Source: Parietaria judaica (Eukaryota; Streptophyta; Magnoliopsida; Rosales; Urticaceae). From it: DNA of 64,000 bases. Both the position numbers and the translations under genes were made by a program. This document shows positions 43,476-54,694 of this stretch, one piece after another. The notes under the pieces are model-generated. The model was not told the origin of the DNA. It saw only the letters and a program-made list of their open reading frames with translations, and did no database searches. The stretch is from contig OX940863.1 of the NCBI GenBank assembly GCA_954871525.1, positions 37,186,501 to 37,250,500 on the forward strand, in the 5' to 3' direction. The first letter of the stretch is position 1. Every line of letters begins with the position of its first letter.

Positions 43476-44922
43476 TGTTGGACATGTGTCCTTAAACAAG
43501 CTGTCTTTTTCCTAATTGTAAAAGATTTTGACCAAAGTCGTTGAATAAAAGATGTTACTTATTATGTTAATCTTATTATAGTTTCTGGTAGAGTAAAATA
43601 GAATGTTTGTTCCATATTTCAGAAAGGATGCAATTATGTTATTATTATCACAACCGAGTCAATGTGAGAAAGAATTAATAATCATAATAAATAGACTTAA
43701 AATGTCTGTGACCTGATTAACTTGGTGGGAGCCCATTAATCGTATAAGGTCATTAATCTGACTAAGTGATAATCCTATTCTGGATTAAGTGTGTGTGTCA
43801 CACTCACTAGAAGTGCATTAAGTATGAAGCGGCTTCATACTGGACTGGACCTGACTTAAACTCCGGAAGTTGTTATATAAGACCTTCACCGACAACTTAG
43901 AGTTGAGTCACTAGTAGATGATCAAATGGATATTCGATCTAAGTCGTGAGTGACCTCGAGCCTAGACTGTTAACTTGATTGTTCTTTGATTTAACTGTTA
44001 AAGAGCACATTTATTGTTGTTTTCAATGCTAATATTTTGGAAACATGATGGTCAACAGATAAGAGTAACTTGGTCATAGAAACGGACATCACATAGCTCT
44101 CTTCAGAGTCAAGATGATTCCCTTGATTGTTCGTGGTGAGAAGTGAGAGGTACCCGTGCGCAACATATGAATCGAAACCATAAGTGGGTTACTCACAATA
44201 TTACTAACATAGTTGAGGATGAAAATGCAATGACAGACAAAATGGTAAAAACTGCCTGCTCGTGTGTGGATCATCAAGTGAAAGATCAATAACCCGAATT
44301 TGATTGTATCAATGGACACCTTGCTATAAAGGGAAAAATATATAATGTATCACTAGAGAGTGCAGCCTCGGGTTTATAGTGGAATAACACCGAGTTTTGA
44401 CGAACCACTAGTAGTTCGTTGGAGCTTAGTGATACAGGTACATGGTCCCCAGGATAGATCCGGAACGGATGATACGTACGTGATTTAAACATTCAATATG
44501 TTTTATCATTTGTGAGGATTCATAAAACTAGAGTTTGTGTCAGACTTTGGAAGTTTTATTTTAGACGTGGCAAAAGTACCAAAGTTTGGTGCTGGAAATT
44601 TAACTGATAAAAGAAAGTTAAATTTAGATTTTTCATCAACTGAAAAGTTGTTGGAAATTAAATTCTAAAAGACTTTGTTTTTTAACCGAGTCGTTTCGAC
44701 GTACGGTTTGTGATTTAGAGAACTTCCAAGTTTACGATCGTTTTCGTAAATATGTGAAGTTTAATCACATGTCACGAATTTAAATGGTGGTGTTGCACTA
44801 CGACATTTAATGTGTGATATTGAGATCAGAGGTAATAATATAATTTAATTATTTAGATTTAATTATTAATATTCTTATTAATAATTAATAGATTCATGTT
44901 ATTTAAATAAAAATATATATTT

Positions 44923-44925
<3 letters not shown>

Positions 44926-44962
<37 letters not shown>
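44926..44962. repeat. (TA)n microsatellite in the solo LTR
   Basis: Alternating TA; the related inverted copy lacks it at the matching place. Confidence 0.9.
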
Positions 44963-44966
<4 letters not shown>

Positions 44967-45059
44967 CGTGTAGAAATAATGCGGCCCAAGTAAATGTGTG
45001 AGTTGGACTTACACGAATTTTCTTTGATTTGGACTTTCCAAACATTTGGCATAAGTACC

Positions 45060-45620
45060 TATGTTTAGGTATTAATGGAAAACCTTGAAATTAATTTGGT
45101 TCATTAGATCGGTCAAGTTTGATCTTAACTGTTGGATCAAGATAATTAATTTAGAAAGCAAAATTCGAAAATGACTTGGTGACCAAGCATGGATTTCGAA
45201 TATGATTAATTAATTATATCCATTGGATTAGTTTAAGATTTAATCTTAACCATTGGATTGGAAATTAATTAACATGTATATATGGAAATGCAAAATTCGA
45301 ATTCTTTATAATGGAGGTCGAATTTTTTCTTGGTGAATAAGTAATGAGATTTGACTTTATGCTAAATCAATATGGCCCATTAGATTAGTTATGGAATTAA
45401 TTCCAACCATTGGATCTAGACTATTGATTTCGAAATTTCTATATGCATACATAGGGAATTTGAATTCTCTTATATAAGGAAGTGATTGGATAATTGATTT
45501 ATTCATGGTTTCCCTATTTGGTTAAATCCCTAATTAATTAGAACCATTGGATCTTTGGTGATTAAATCTTGGCCATTGGTTTGAGTAATTAATTATATTT
45601 ACCAATCATAGAATTCGAAA
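45060..45620 (+). repeat. 'ccattggat' repeat cluster in solo LTR U3
   Basis: Eight or so copies of 'a(a/t)ccattggat(c/t)' or 'cattagat', each coupled to 'ttaattaatt', lie in the 600 bases upstream of the TATA box. They are degenerate and spaced 40-80 bases apart, and could be enhancer-like. Confidence 0.6.
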
Positions 45621-45661
45621 TTCAAGGAAGGAAACTTCCCTTATTGGCTTTTCCATGAGCT

Positions 45662-45669
45662 TATAAATA
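45662..45669 (+). promoter_or_regulatory. TATA box of the solo LTR
   Basis: TATAAATA, followed about 30 bases on by 'acacatttcatacacc', a plausible transcript start region, and then the GC-rich leader. Confidence 0.6.
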
Positions 45670-46176
45670 CAAGGCTCATTCTACACATTTCATACACCTT
45701 TCTGGTTTGGCTTAGTGAGACGTTGTTCTCCGAAAGCTTTAAAAGAACCATCAGTTAAAGTTTTTGCGACGGAGTCCTGCCGGTGAAGCCCACGCTTCGG
45801 TACGAGGAGTATAGGAGAATATCCCGGAAGATCACGGAAGTTTCCCTCAGCATCGGCGAAGCCTTGCCCAGTTCAGAACGCGCAGCCGGAATCGTCATCA
45901 CTTGAGGTACGGCCTTATGCATTGGGTCAATAAATGCAAACCTTTATTTATAGTTTATTTATTTCCTAGAGACTAGATTATTAATAATGAATTTATGAAA
46001 AGTTAAATTAGTAATAATTTATCAGATCTTGTTTTTTGTTATTATTCGATCTTCAAATCGTTGTACGGGTAACAAGTTTTTCCGCTTTAAATAATTTTTA
46101 AATGTTACCCGGACGGCTTGACGGCATAAATTGTGATAATATTATCGGGAAACGTAATGAACTTCCCAACAACCTC

Positions 46177-47690
46177 ATCATCGATTTTGCGTTCTATGAA
46201 TCCTTGTTTCGCGTTGGTTAAAGATAATGTCTGTTGGTTGATTACTAGGAACTCTGATAGAAATATTTGGTTCGATAATTGGTTACATCCTTGTATTGCG
46301 GACATAGAAAATATTCTTTTGCGGAATAGAGGAAATCTCACAACTACGATATTTGAGTTTCGAGTTAATAATGAATGGAATTCACCACCTACTCTTTCGC
46401 CTTCTGTCATTGAGGATATTAATTTTTTTGAATTTATTGACGAAGTTGACGATGTTTGTGTTTGGCATCTTTCTAGTAATGGCGAGTTCTCATTGAAATC
46501 TGTTTATAATATGTTTTGTGCTAATTATAATTTGTTTCCTCAATGGCAGAAATTTCTATGGAAAGAATTTCTCCCACCTTCGAGGTCTATTACATGTTGG
46601 CGGTGTTTCTTAGGTTTCTTTCCTACTGAGGTCACTTTGCAGGAAAAAGGATTTCATTTAGCTTCAATGTCTCGCTTTTGCAACAATCAAGTGGAGGATA
46701 CCGACCATATTTTTGTCAACTGCAACTTCGTGGGGTTTGTTTGGCGTGCAATCTCGGATATATTTTGAAAGCCAATTAATAGAGGAGGGTCGCTTTCATT
46801 GTTGCTTTCAGATGCCGCTTCTGTGAATCTCAGTTCTCATATCTTCGCTCTCTGAAACACTGCGGTCATATCAACAGTTTGGCTCATTTGGCGTACTAGG
46901 AACGCTTGTATTTTTTAGGATGCGAACCCTAATACTAACAACCTTTTGAGACAAGTCTGGCGATGTATTAAAGAAGCAGATTTCTTTAAGCTAGGAATGT
47001 TCAACGCTTCGGAGGATTACAAATTTTGAAATTTTTTAGTTTGGAAATTCATTCTGGGAAAGCTCCAAATATTGTTTCAGTTATATGGCGCTCTCCTCCA
47101 ATTGCTTGGCTAAAATGCAACATTGATGGTTCCTCAATTGGTATTCCGGGCGTAGCTGGTGTAGGAGGTATTTTCAAAACTTATCTTGGATTTCCTCATG
47201 GTTCATTTGCGGTCCACATCGACTCCGCTTATGCTTTTGAAGCTGAATTGATGGCCGCTATGTTCGCAATTGAGAAAGTAAAGAAATTTCATTGGGAAAG
47301 TATTTGGCTTGAATCCGACTCTACTTATGTGGTTCAACTTCTTCAGAAGAAATCTCATTCGGCCCCTTAGAAGTTTTGGGCTCAATGGTCGAAATGCCTT
47401 AGTTATCTTGAGCTAATCAACTTTAGAATCATACATATTTACAGAGAGGGTAATCGAGCCGCTGACGCCCTTGCTAGATTCGGTGCTCAAACTTTGGATC
47501 ATCATTGGTGGCCTTCGCACGCGGAGTTCATTTCATCTTTCGTTAGTGACAATATTTGTATGAAAAGAACTTTAGATTTTTCTAGTTTTATTAGCTTTTG
47601 GTTGTGCTTTGCAGAGAGAGATCTTAGGTTCTGTTAGTTCTCGTCTCCATTTGTTTCTTTGTAAACTGTGATATTTTTCATTTATCTTAT
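46177..47690 (+). pseudogene. LINE C-terminal zf-RVT and RNase H regions, broken
   Basis: Frame 46133-46768 (LINE part from 46177) has 'SDRNIWFDNWLHP', 'VWHLSSNGEFSLKSVYNMF' and the zinc-binding reverse-transcriptase-associated block 'CWRCFLGFFPTEVTLQEKG' with 'CNNQVEDTDHIFVNCNF' (zf-RVT, PF13966). After several stops (46766-47025), 47026-47367 carries RNase H: 'WLKCNIDGSS' (Asp), 'AFEAELMAAMFAI' (Glu), 'ESDST' (Asp). Beyond a TAG at 47368 it continues 'REGNRAADALARFG' (Asp). The acidic residues are preserved although the frame is dead. The 3' end is near 47690; no clean poly(A) tail or target duplication was identified. Confidence 0.88.
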
Positions 47691-47699
47691 TTAGAGCCC

Positions 47700-49299
47700 C
47701 GTTTCTTTCTTTGTGTTGGTATGTTCCCACGAGCAGACGAGTCCAACACGTAATGGAAGAGTTCAATGTGCATGTGGACATTTTATTAATGTATGTATTA
47801 TTGTAAATGTGGACATTTGATTTTAATATATGACTGTACAATCTATATAATACTCAACATACATTCAGTACTCAAGATATTATATGAGAGTTTTAAGATA
47901 AATTATAAAGTATCAACTTGCTTTTTCTATTTTTGTTTGGTCCTTCAGAGAAGGTAACATGAAACACAAGGTTTCCGTGAGAGCAAGTATAATTAATATA
48001 CAATGAAGTCTTAAATATTATTTCGATGGAAATTATTGGAGACTGAAAGAGCTTGTGAAGAAACGTTTTCTTGGCCGACCTGCTTCACGGTGTGACTTAA
48101 TTTTGCTGAATATTTTTCGAGGCACGGTGGTGAAAGCGGAGGAATCGGACTTACATAACAGTATTATAGAGGCATGCCCCTGAAGTGAGAATCTGTTGGA
48201 TTATTTAATGAGTCAAATGCCCATTTTGATCAAACTTTTTTAACAAAATGCCCAAACATATTTATAGTAATTCCAACTACCAATTAATTGAATTGTGGAC
48301 TAATATACCCTTTATTTTTATTTGTTACGTTTGACATTTTCATTTGGTATTTAAATATGAATAATAATTACCTATATATCAAAGGATTTTGCGTTTTTTT
48401 TTTCCGCGTAATATCTGTTATTTGTTTTCTATGATTATGAAACTGTAACTATATATATGAAACTAGTTAAATTTTGTCGCAGACAATTTTGTAATTATAT
48501 ATACGATTTTGTAACTATATATACGAATTTGTAATCACCAAACTATAACTGTAAATACAAAACTGCAATTGGATAATTGTATTTATAGAATTGTAACTTT
48601 AAATACTAAATTATAATTGTAAATTCCAAATTGTAATTACAAATATATTTATATACAAGTGTATTTTTTGAAACACTTACGTAACTGTAGTTATGAATAC
48701 GTATATGTTGTTAAAGAAATAAATAAAATAAATTTGAATTAAGTAAAAGAAATTATAGGAAATAAATTAAGATCGGTCAATGATCATGATTAAAGGAAAT
48801 AAATTTTTATTCTGATATTTAAATTGGTAATTTCAAAATTAATATTAATTATATTTCGAATTAATAATTATCAAGGTTAAATTAGTCCAAACAATGTCAT
48901 TAATGGGCATAGATGAATTTTTTGAAACTATAGACATATCTAAAAGGTATGTCACATTTTAGGCATTTGATGAGATTTCATTTTTATAATTGGTACCTTA
49001 AAGTTTATTGATCTAGTCGTTATTTAATTATCTTATTTTTTCTTTCTTTCTATATTTAACAATCTTTATTTATTATAATGTACATTGTTACATTTTTTTT
49101 CTTTCTAAATTGATAAAATTTCTGCTGTTATTTTAATTTTCCATTTATTGCTATTTTGTGTTTGATATAGAAAAGAGACATTATTTTATGTGTAAAATGC
49201 ATACAATTGTGTCTGATCTGTAGGAAATTTCTGAATCGGGATTTAAGTCCACTGGACTTTCCGTGTCTTACCCGACTACAATAAACGGGTTGTAGGCCC
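47700..49299. other. AT-rich intergenic region, no gene seen
   Basis: No coding frame. At 48430-48660 the motif 'tgtaa(c/t)tata(t/a)a' and its variants recur about ten times. The left boundary of the inverted LTR copy probably lies in the last few hundred bases, but no TG terminus or target duplication could be fixed. Confidence 0.5.
48430..48660. repeat. degenerate ~20-bp tandem motif
   Basis: Repeats of 'aattttgtaac/t-tatata' such as 'ttttgtaattatatatacga' and 'ttttgtaactatatatacga', decaying to 'aaactgtaattg'. Confidence 0.6.
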
Positions 49300-49841
49300 A
49301 CTCGGGCCCGCACATTAATTATGAAAGCGATTATTAATTAATATGATTAATAATAAAATTCGAATAATTAAATTATATTAATATTCTTTGATCTCAATAT
49401 CACACATTTAAATGTCATGGTGACACACCATCATTTAAATTCGTGACATGTGATTTAATTTCATTGTTTACCGAAACGATCACAGACTTAGAAATTCTCT
49501 AAATCACAAACCGTACGTCGAAACGACTCGGTTCCAAAAGCAAAGTTGCTTCGAATTTAATTTCCAACAAATTTTATGTTGACAAAAAATCCAAATTCTT
49601 CTTAATTTTGTCAGTTAATTTCGGTTACCAAGATATGGTACTTTTGCCACGCTACTGATAAAACTATCTGATGTCTGTCACAGACTTCAGTTTTATGAGT
49701 CTTGCCAAATGATATTAAAAACATTTCAAATGTTTTTATCACGTACGTATCATCCGTTACGGAGCTATCCTGGGGACCATGGACCCATATCACTTAAGCT
49801 CCAACGAACTGCTAGGGTGTTCGTCAAACCTCGGTGTTATT
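49300..49841 (-). repeat. inverted LTR copy B, distal part
   Basis: The complement of this stretch parallels 44390-44870 of the solo LTR, for example 'aaccgtacgtcgaaacgactcgg', 'gtggcaaaagtacca'-type and 'gatattgagatca' blocks. The copy is broken at 49842 by the gypsy element and continues from 57973. Leftward of about 49300 the similarity is lost. Confidence 0.8.
49837..49841. repeat. gypsy target-site duplication, TTATT
   Basis: TTATT here and at 57968-57972, exactly bounding the gypsy LTRs. Confidence 0.93.
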
Positions 49842-50601
49842 TGTAGAGGGTGATTTTCACCACCCTTTTCCAGACACAAAGATAATCATCAAATAACAAA
49901 TACACAACAATAATCGATGAATATCTCTGTTTTATTATATTTATCCGAAATGAGCTCGGTTTTCTTTCGTTGAATAGCTGGACAGATGAAGGATCATGAA
50001 CATCAAGCTTCTCTTAGTTTCCTTAGCCTTTTCTATTACAAGAATTCTTTTCTCTTTCCAGGCCTTTTTTTTCTCTTTTTCCGAACCTTTACAAATGAGG
50101 CTTATCTTGCCTTTTATAGAGTTTACAATGCCTTCCCCTCGCATCCTTCCCGCCTTTTTCTCTTTAATCATTCACCCTCTGGCGTGATTTGAGGGCAGCA
50201 TGGTTAATACTTGCTTTATGTCACTTCCGAGCAGGCTGCCGTTATGGGTAGGTGCGCCTCATTTAATGCGCATCTCGTCAGCCGTCATTGGCTCTGCAAG
50301 CCTCGTCGCTGGTGTTCTCATCGAGTGAGTAGGTCGGCTTCATTAAATGCACATCCCGTCAATGGTCATTCGGCCCTGCACAATCATCATGACGAAATTC
50401 CTCGTCGGGTGCGATGGGACGCTTCATCGCAGCTTGCTTTCACGTGGCTGCGTCTCCTCGCGGATGAGTCTCTTCGGGGATGTTCCTCCTCGGGGATAAT
50501 CCCCCTCGGGTCATGAACTTCCTCGCCTCCCCTCATGTCGTTTACGGACAAAACGAGACGAGTTGTGTTGAGGATGGATTTGACCAAATCCGACCTTAAC
50601 A
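49842..50601 (-). repeat. gypsy 3' LTR
   Basis: 760 bp, TG...CA. Contains AT-rich U3 and a GC-rich 'cctcgc(c/g)' segment near 50450-50550. Preceded in element order by a purine tract at 50602-50625. Confidence 0.96.
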
Positions 50602-50625
50602 GTTAGTCCCCCATTTTATCAAGTG
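50602..50625 (-). other. gypsy polypurine tract
   Basis: 'aaaatgggggac' on the minus strand just upstream of the 3' LTR. Confidence 0.65.
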
Positions 50626-50864
50626 TATACACTTGGTAAAATAAAGTATAACTGTTTCGGAGATCGGCCCTAGCCGGCACTAGTTGGTTCCCGGTCGGTG
50701 ATTGCTTCTTCGGCTCCTAGCGTGGTTATATTGCTAAGCCGCTTCCTTTCCTCGCCAAGCCTCCTTTGCTTCCCTCCTTATTGTTTCCTCTTGCCCCTTT
50801 CGGGCTTGCTAGCCTGTTTATATTATATATATATACTTTCCTTTATATTTTTCTCGGCTCTCTA

Positions 50865-51012
50865 GCCGGACTGGGCTTGCTCGGCACCCTTAGCCGTATA
50901 TTATGGATCTCAACATGTTTTGCCGGACCGGGCTTGCTCGGCACCCTAAGCCGTATATGGATCTCGACATGTTTTGCCGGACCGGGCTTGCTCGGCACCC
51001 TTAGCCGTATAT
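50865..51012. repeat. 54-57-bp tandem repeat in gypsy 3' untranslated region
   Basis: Units begin at 50865, 50922 and 50976 with 'gccgga(c/t)' and 'gggcttgctcggcaccct', followed by 'agccgtata' and, in the first two, 'tggatctc(a/g)acatgttt'. The third unit is partial. Confidence 0.9.
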
Positions 51013-51264
51013 ATATTGTTATATATATTATAATCTGCTCGGCATTCTCACCAGTGCATACGTAGACATATATAAATTACCTCCTCCTTGAATCTCGGAT
51101 AAAGAAAAACGGGTCATGCGTAACAGAAAACTTCGAATTAGTTCAACAAAAGTCGAGGCCATGCAAAAATAGCCCCGAACAAGGGGGGTCGGGACTTCCC
51201 CAACTGGTAAGAAGAAAAGATAAGATATGCGAGCATGAAAAGAGAGAGGATCAGCGAAATGAGG

Positions 51265-52330
51265 CTACTGGTAGAACTTTTTCAAGTGCTTCACGTTCCA
51301 ACTCTGTATTACTTTTGCTCCCTCTGCATTCTTGAGCTCATAGACTCCCGGCTTGACGACGTTGGTAACTATGTAAGGGCCTTCCCAGGTCTGCCCTAGC
51401 TTTCCAGCATTTGCCTCGGCGGTGTTCTGGAAGACTCGTCGGAGGACCATTTCTCCGACTCTGAACCTTCTCGAGCGCACTTTCTTGTTGTAAAAACGCG
51501 CGATCGTGTTCTGATAGTTGGCAATGTGCGCGCTTGCTTGCTCGCGCTTCTCATCGATGTGGTCGAGCCGATGGAGGAGATTCTGTTCATTATCCTCCTC
51601 GCTATTGGGGGCTAGCGTCCGACGAAGGCTCAGGATGTCAACCTCCGCTAGGATCACAGCCTCCACCCCGAAGGCCAAGGCGAAGGGCGTCTCGTCGGTC
51701 GCGGAATGAGGGGTTGTTCGATAAGCCCATAGCACTCCCGGCAGCTCGTCCGCCCACAACCCTTTCTTTTCGCCGAGCCTCCTCTTGATGTTGTCGACGA
51801 TGGTGCGGTTGACTGCCTCGGCGTTCCCGTTGCCTTGGGGGTATCGCGGAGTTGATGTGTTGAGTTTTATCCTCCATCGCTTGCAGAAATCTCCGAACCT
51901 CTTCGAGATGAACTGGGACCCGTTATCAGCGATTATCTCCCTGGGCAGTCCGAAGCGAGTAATCACGTTCTTCCAAACGTAGCTTTCGACATCGGAATCC
52001 TTGATGTTGGCGTATGCTTCAGCCTCCGTCCATTTGGTGAAGAAATCCGTGACGACGAGCATGAACCTCTTCTGCCGCGTGCCGATGGGCATGGGGCCGA
52101 CGATGTCCATCGACCACTTCATGAAAGGGTAAGGAACCGAGACCACGGAAAGTTCCTCGGCAGGACAGTTGATCGCTGGCGCGTGCCGCTGTTATCTCTC
52201 GCATCTCTTGGCGTGGCTGATGCAATCGGCGACAATGGTTTCCCAAAAGAAACCTTGCCGCTTAGTCTTTCTAAGCAAAGATCGCCCGCCAGAGTGATTT
52301 CCGCAGTCCCCGCTATGGATCTCCCGCATA
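51265..52330 (-). pseudogene. gypsy integrase region
   Basis: The H2C2 zinc region 'IHSGDCGNHSGG...CISHAKRC' (about 52320-52200) is followed by a TAA at 52189-52191. The catalytic core, 52146-51265, reads 'MKWSMDIVGPMPIG' (first Asp), 'IIADNGSQFIS' (second Asp) and 'GNGNAEAVNRTI' (Glu), so the DDE triad is intact. The C-terminal part 'GEMVLRRVF' and 'GQTWEGPYIV' is the usual gypsy integrase tail. The open frame extends to the stop at 51265. Confidence 0.93.
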
Positions 52331-54120
52331 ACGTACTCGGCCTTTTTCTTTCCTAGGCATCTCAGGTAGGGACCCACGAAGCTTTTTTGATAAAGTATGT
52401 TATCGAGGACGGTGTACGTGGAGCTTTTCGACTTGATCTTTCGGGACTCTTGCGGATCTTCGGGCAGCATTCCTTCAAGGATGTACCTTCGGAGGGGCGT
52501 CCTCCAATCTTCAATTTTGTCATCGTCCACAACTCCCGGCTCCCCGTCTCCGTCCTCGTTGTCTTCGATCTCGTTTATGTTAGCCTCGCTCGCATTTGCC
52601 TCATTGGCCTCTTCTTTCCCTCTAGCTTTCTTTTTCGCAGGGCCTTCCTCTTTCCGGATGCTTGGCTTCTCCACCGTCTCCACTGTGACCGACCTCAGTT
52701 CTCCAATTTCAGTCGTAGAACCCAGGCCTGCCAGCGCGTCGGCGTGGGTGTTGTCTCCCCGCGTCACCTGTGTCAGGCTGAAGTAGTCGAACTTCCTTGA
52801 GAGAGCATCGACCACTCCTGCGTAAGCCTCCATTCGTTCGTCGTTTTTCTCGTATTCCCCGTTCACCTGTTTTACCACCAACTGCGAATCTGAGAAAGCG
52901 TGCAAGTTCTTTGCCCCGATTGCTAAGGATGATTGCATCCCGATGATGAGCGCTTCATACTCCGACTCGTTGTTGGTGGAGCGATAGGCGAGGCAACAGG
53001 CTTTTTCTATCATGTCCCTCATAGGGAAGATGATTCTGATCCCCACTCCAGATCCTTGTGCTGTTGCGGATCCGTCGACTTGCAGCCTCCAGATGCCGGC
53101 CTCGTCGCTTGGGTCCACCAGCTCCTTTGGCAACTCGATGAGGAAGTCTGCGAGCACTTGAGACTTGAGGCTCGTCCGAAACTTGTACTCAATGTCGTAC
53201 GCTCCCAGTTTAATAGACCACTTCGTGATCCTCCCCGACTGGCTCGGGCCATGGATGATAGTACGGATTGGTATGTCGGTCATGACGACGATGGTGTGGG
53301 CTTGGAAGTGATGCTTCAACCTTTCCGACGCGTCGTATACTGCCAAAGCAAGCTTCTCGGGTTAAGGGTACCTTGTCTCGGCATCGAGGAGCTTCCTGCT
53401 GATGTAGGAAACTGGCTTCTGCTCCCCATCCTCCTCTCGCACAAGCACTTGGCTGATTGCGTGGTTAGACACGGCGATGTATAAGTACAAAGGTTCCCCC
53501 GGCTTTGGCTTAGTCATAATGGGCGGCGATGACAGATAGAACTTCAACGCCTGGAAGGCCTCCTCGCATTTCTCGGTCCACTCAAACTTCTTGTTCTTTC
53601 TTAGTAGTTCGTAGAAAAGGAGAGTCTTGTCGGCCGATCGCGAGACAAATTGGTTCAGAGCAGCGATCCTCCCGGTCAATCTCTTAATTTCCCGTCGATT
53701 TCGGGGCAAGGGCATACCCTTGATTGCCTCAATCTGCTCGGGGTCGGCCTCGACCCCTCGCCGTATGACCATGTGGCCCAAGAACGTTCCCGAGGACATA
53801 CCGAAAGTGCACTTGGTGGGGTTCAGCTTCATCCCGTGCTGATTCAGAATCTCGAAACACTCCTCCAAGTGCTCGACATGCGCCGCCGCCTTCAGGGATT
53901 TAACGACCATGTCGTCGATGTATACCTCCATGCTTTTCCCGACCAGTTTATGGAACATCATTGTCACCAGCCTCTGATAAGTCGCTCCGGCGTTCTTCAA
54001 TCCGAAAGGCATGACTTTGTAGCAGTACGTGCCCCTCTCGCTGATGAAGGCGGTTTTCTCTTCGTCCTCTGGGTGCATCCTTATTTGGTGGTACCCGAAA
54101 TACGCGGGTGGCCTCGACAA
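52192..54120 (-). pseudogene. gypsy reverse transcriptase (C part), RNase H and second RNase H
   Basis: The frame to 53362 carries 'YFGYHQIRMHPEDEEKTAF', 'FGLKNAGATYQRL' and the catalytic 'VYIDDMVVKS', then the RNase H connection region 'LYIAVSNHAISQVLV'. A TAA at 53359-53361 breaks it. 53346-52192 continues 'PEKLALAVYDASERL' and then the second RNase H, with 'WRLQVDGSATAQGSG' (Asp), 'NNESEYEALIIGM' (Glu), 'FSDSQLVVKQVNGEYE' (Asp) and 'DNTHADALAGLGS' (Asp). The second RNase H appears catalytically complete, while the upstream one is degenerate, as is usual for the Tat group. Confidence 0.93.
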
Positions 54121-54690
54121 GGCGATCTATATGCAGCATCGGGAAACTGTCTTTCGGGCAGGCTCGGCTGAGGTCGGTGAAGTCCACACAAACTCGCCAT
54201 TTGCCGTTCTTTTTCTTTACGACGACTGTGTTAGCCAGCCATTCGGGATATTTTACCTCTCGAATGGTTCCCATCGAGAGCAGCTTATCTACTTCGTCAT
54301 TGATGATCTTGTTCCTGTCGGGGGCCATCTTTCTCCTCTTTTGCACGACGGGTTTGTGCCTTGGATCGGTGTTGAGGCGATGGGCTGTTACCGAAGGGTC
54401 GATCCCTGGCATGTCTTCATGAGACCAGGCGAAACTCCCACGGTTCTTCTTTAGGAGCTCGATTAGTCGTGCTTTGGTATCTGGGTCGAGTTTCGTGCCC
54501 ACACCGACGGTCCGAGTAGGGTCAGATTCGTCAATGCAGACTCGCTCTACTTCTTCGATCTGCGCTCCCCTTTTCCTTTCCTCCGCATTCCCAGCCTCGA
54601 TGTCTTCCATGCTAAGTATCTTGGCTGTCTCGTCGGTGTTCTGCCTCCGCCCCTTACTCCGCCTGGGAAGTCTGGGGACGGGCGTCGCTA
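54107..54690 (-). pseudogene. gypsy reverse transcriptase (N part), motif A deleted
   Basis: The frame 54610-54107 includes 'VGTKLDPDTKARLIELLK', 'FAWSHEDMPGIDP' and 'NTVVVKKKNGKWRVCVDFTDL', then 'RACPKDSFPMLHIDRLVEAT'. At about 54107 the frame changes directly into 'AYFGYHQI' of the next segment, so the expected segment carrying the first catalytic Asp is missing. Two stops precede the first Met, separating it from the protease frame. Confidence 0.9.
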
Positions 54691-54694
54691 ATTA

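Larger units (their letters stand above)
43476..46171 (+). mobile_element. solo LTR (2.7 kb) inserted in the LINE
   Basis: Starts TGTTGG and ends CCAACA (6-bp inverted ends), flanked by ACCTC at 43471-43475 and 46172-46176. Removing it rejoins the LINE frame through 'GSLKTNVT' into 'SILRSMNP'. It contains no coding frame. A TATA box, a GC-rich leader-like stretch (about 45760-45910) and AT-rich 'ccattggat' repeats fit U3-R-U5 order on the plus strand. The first ~1.4 kb is related to the inverted copy at 49300-58879. The absence of internal retroelement sequence and of a second same-orientation LTR indicates a solo LTR left by recombination. Confidence 0.88.
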
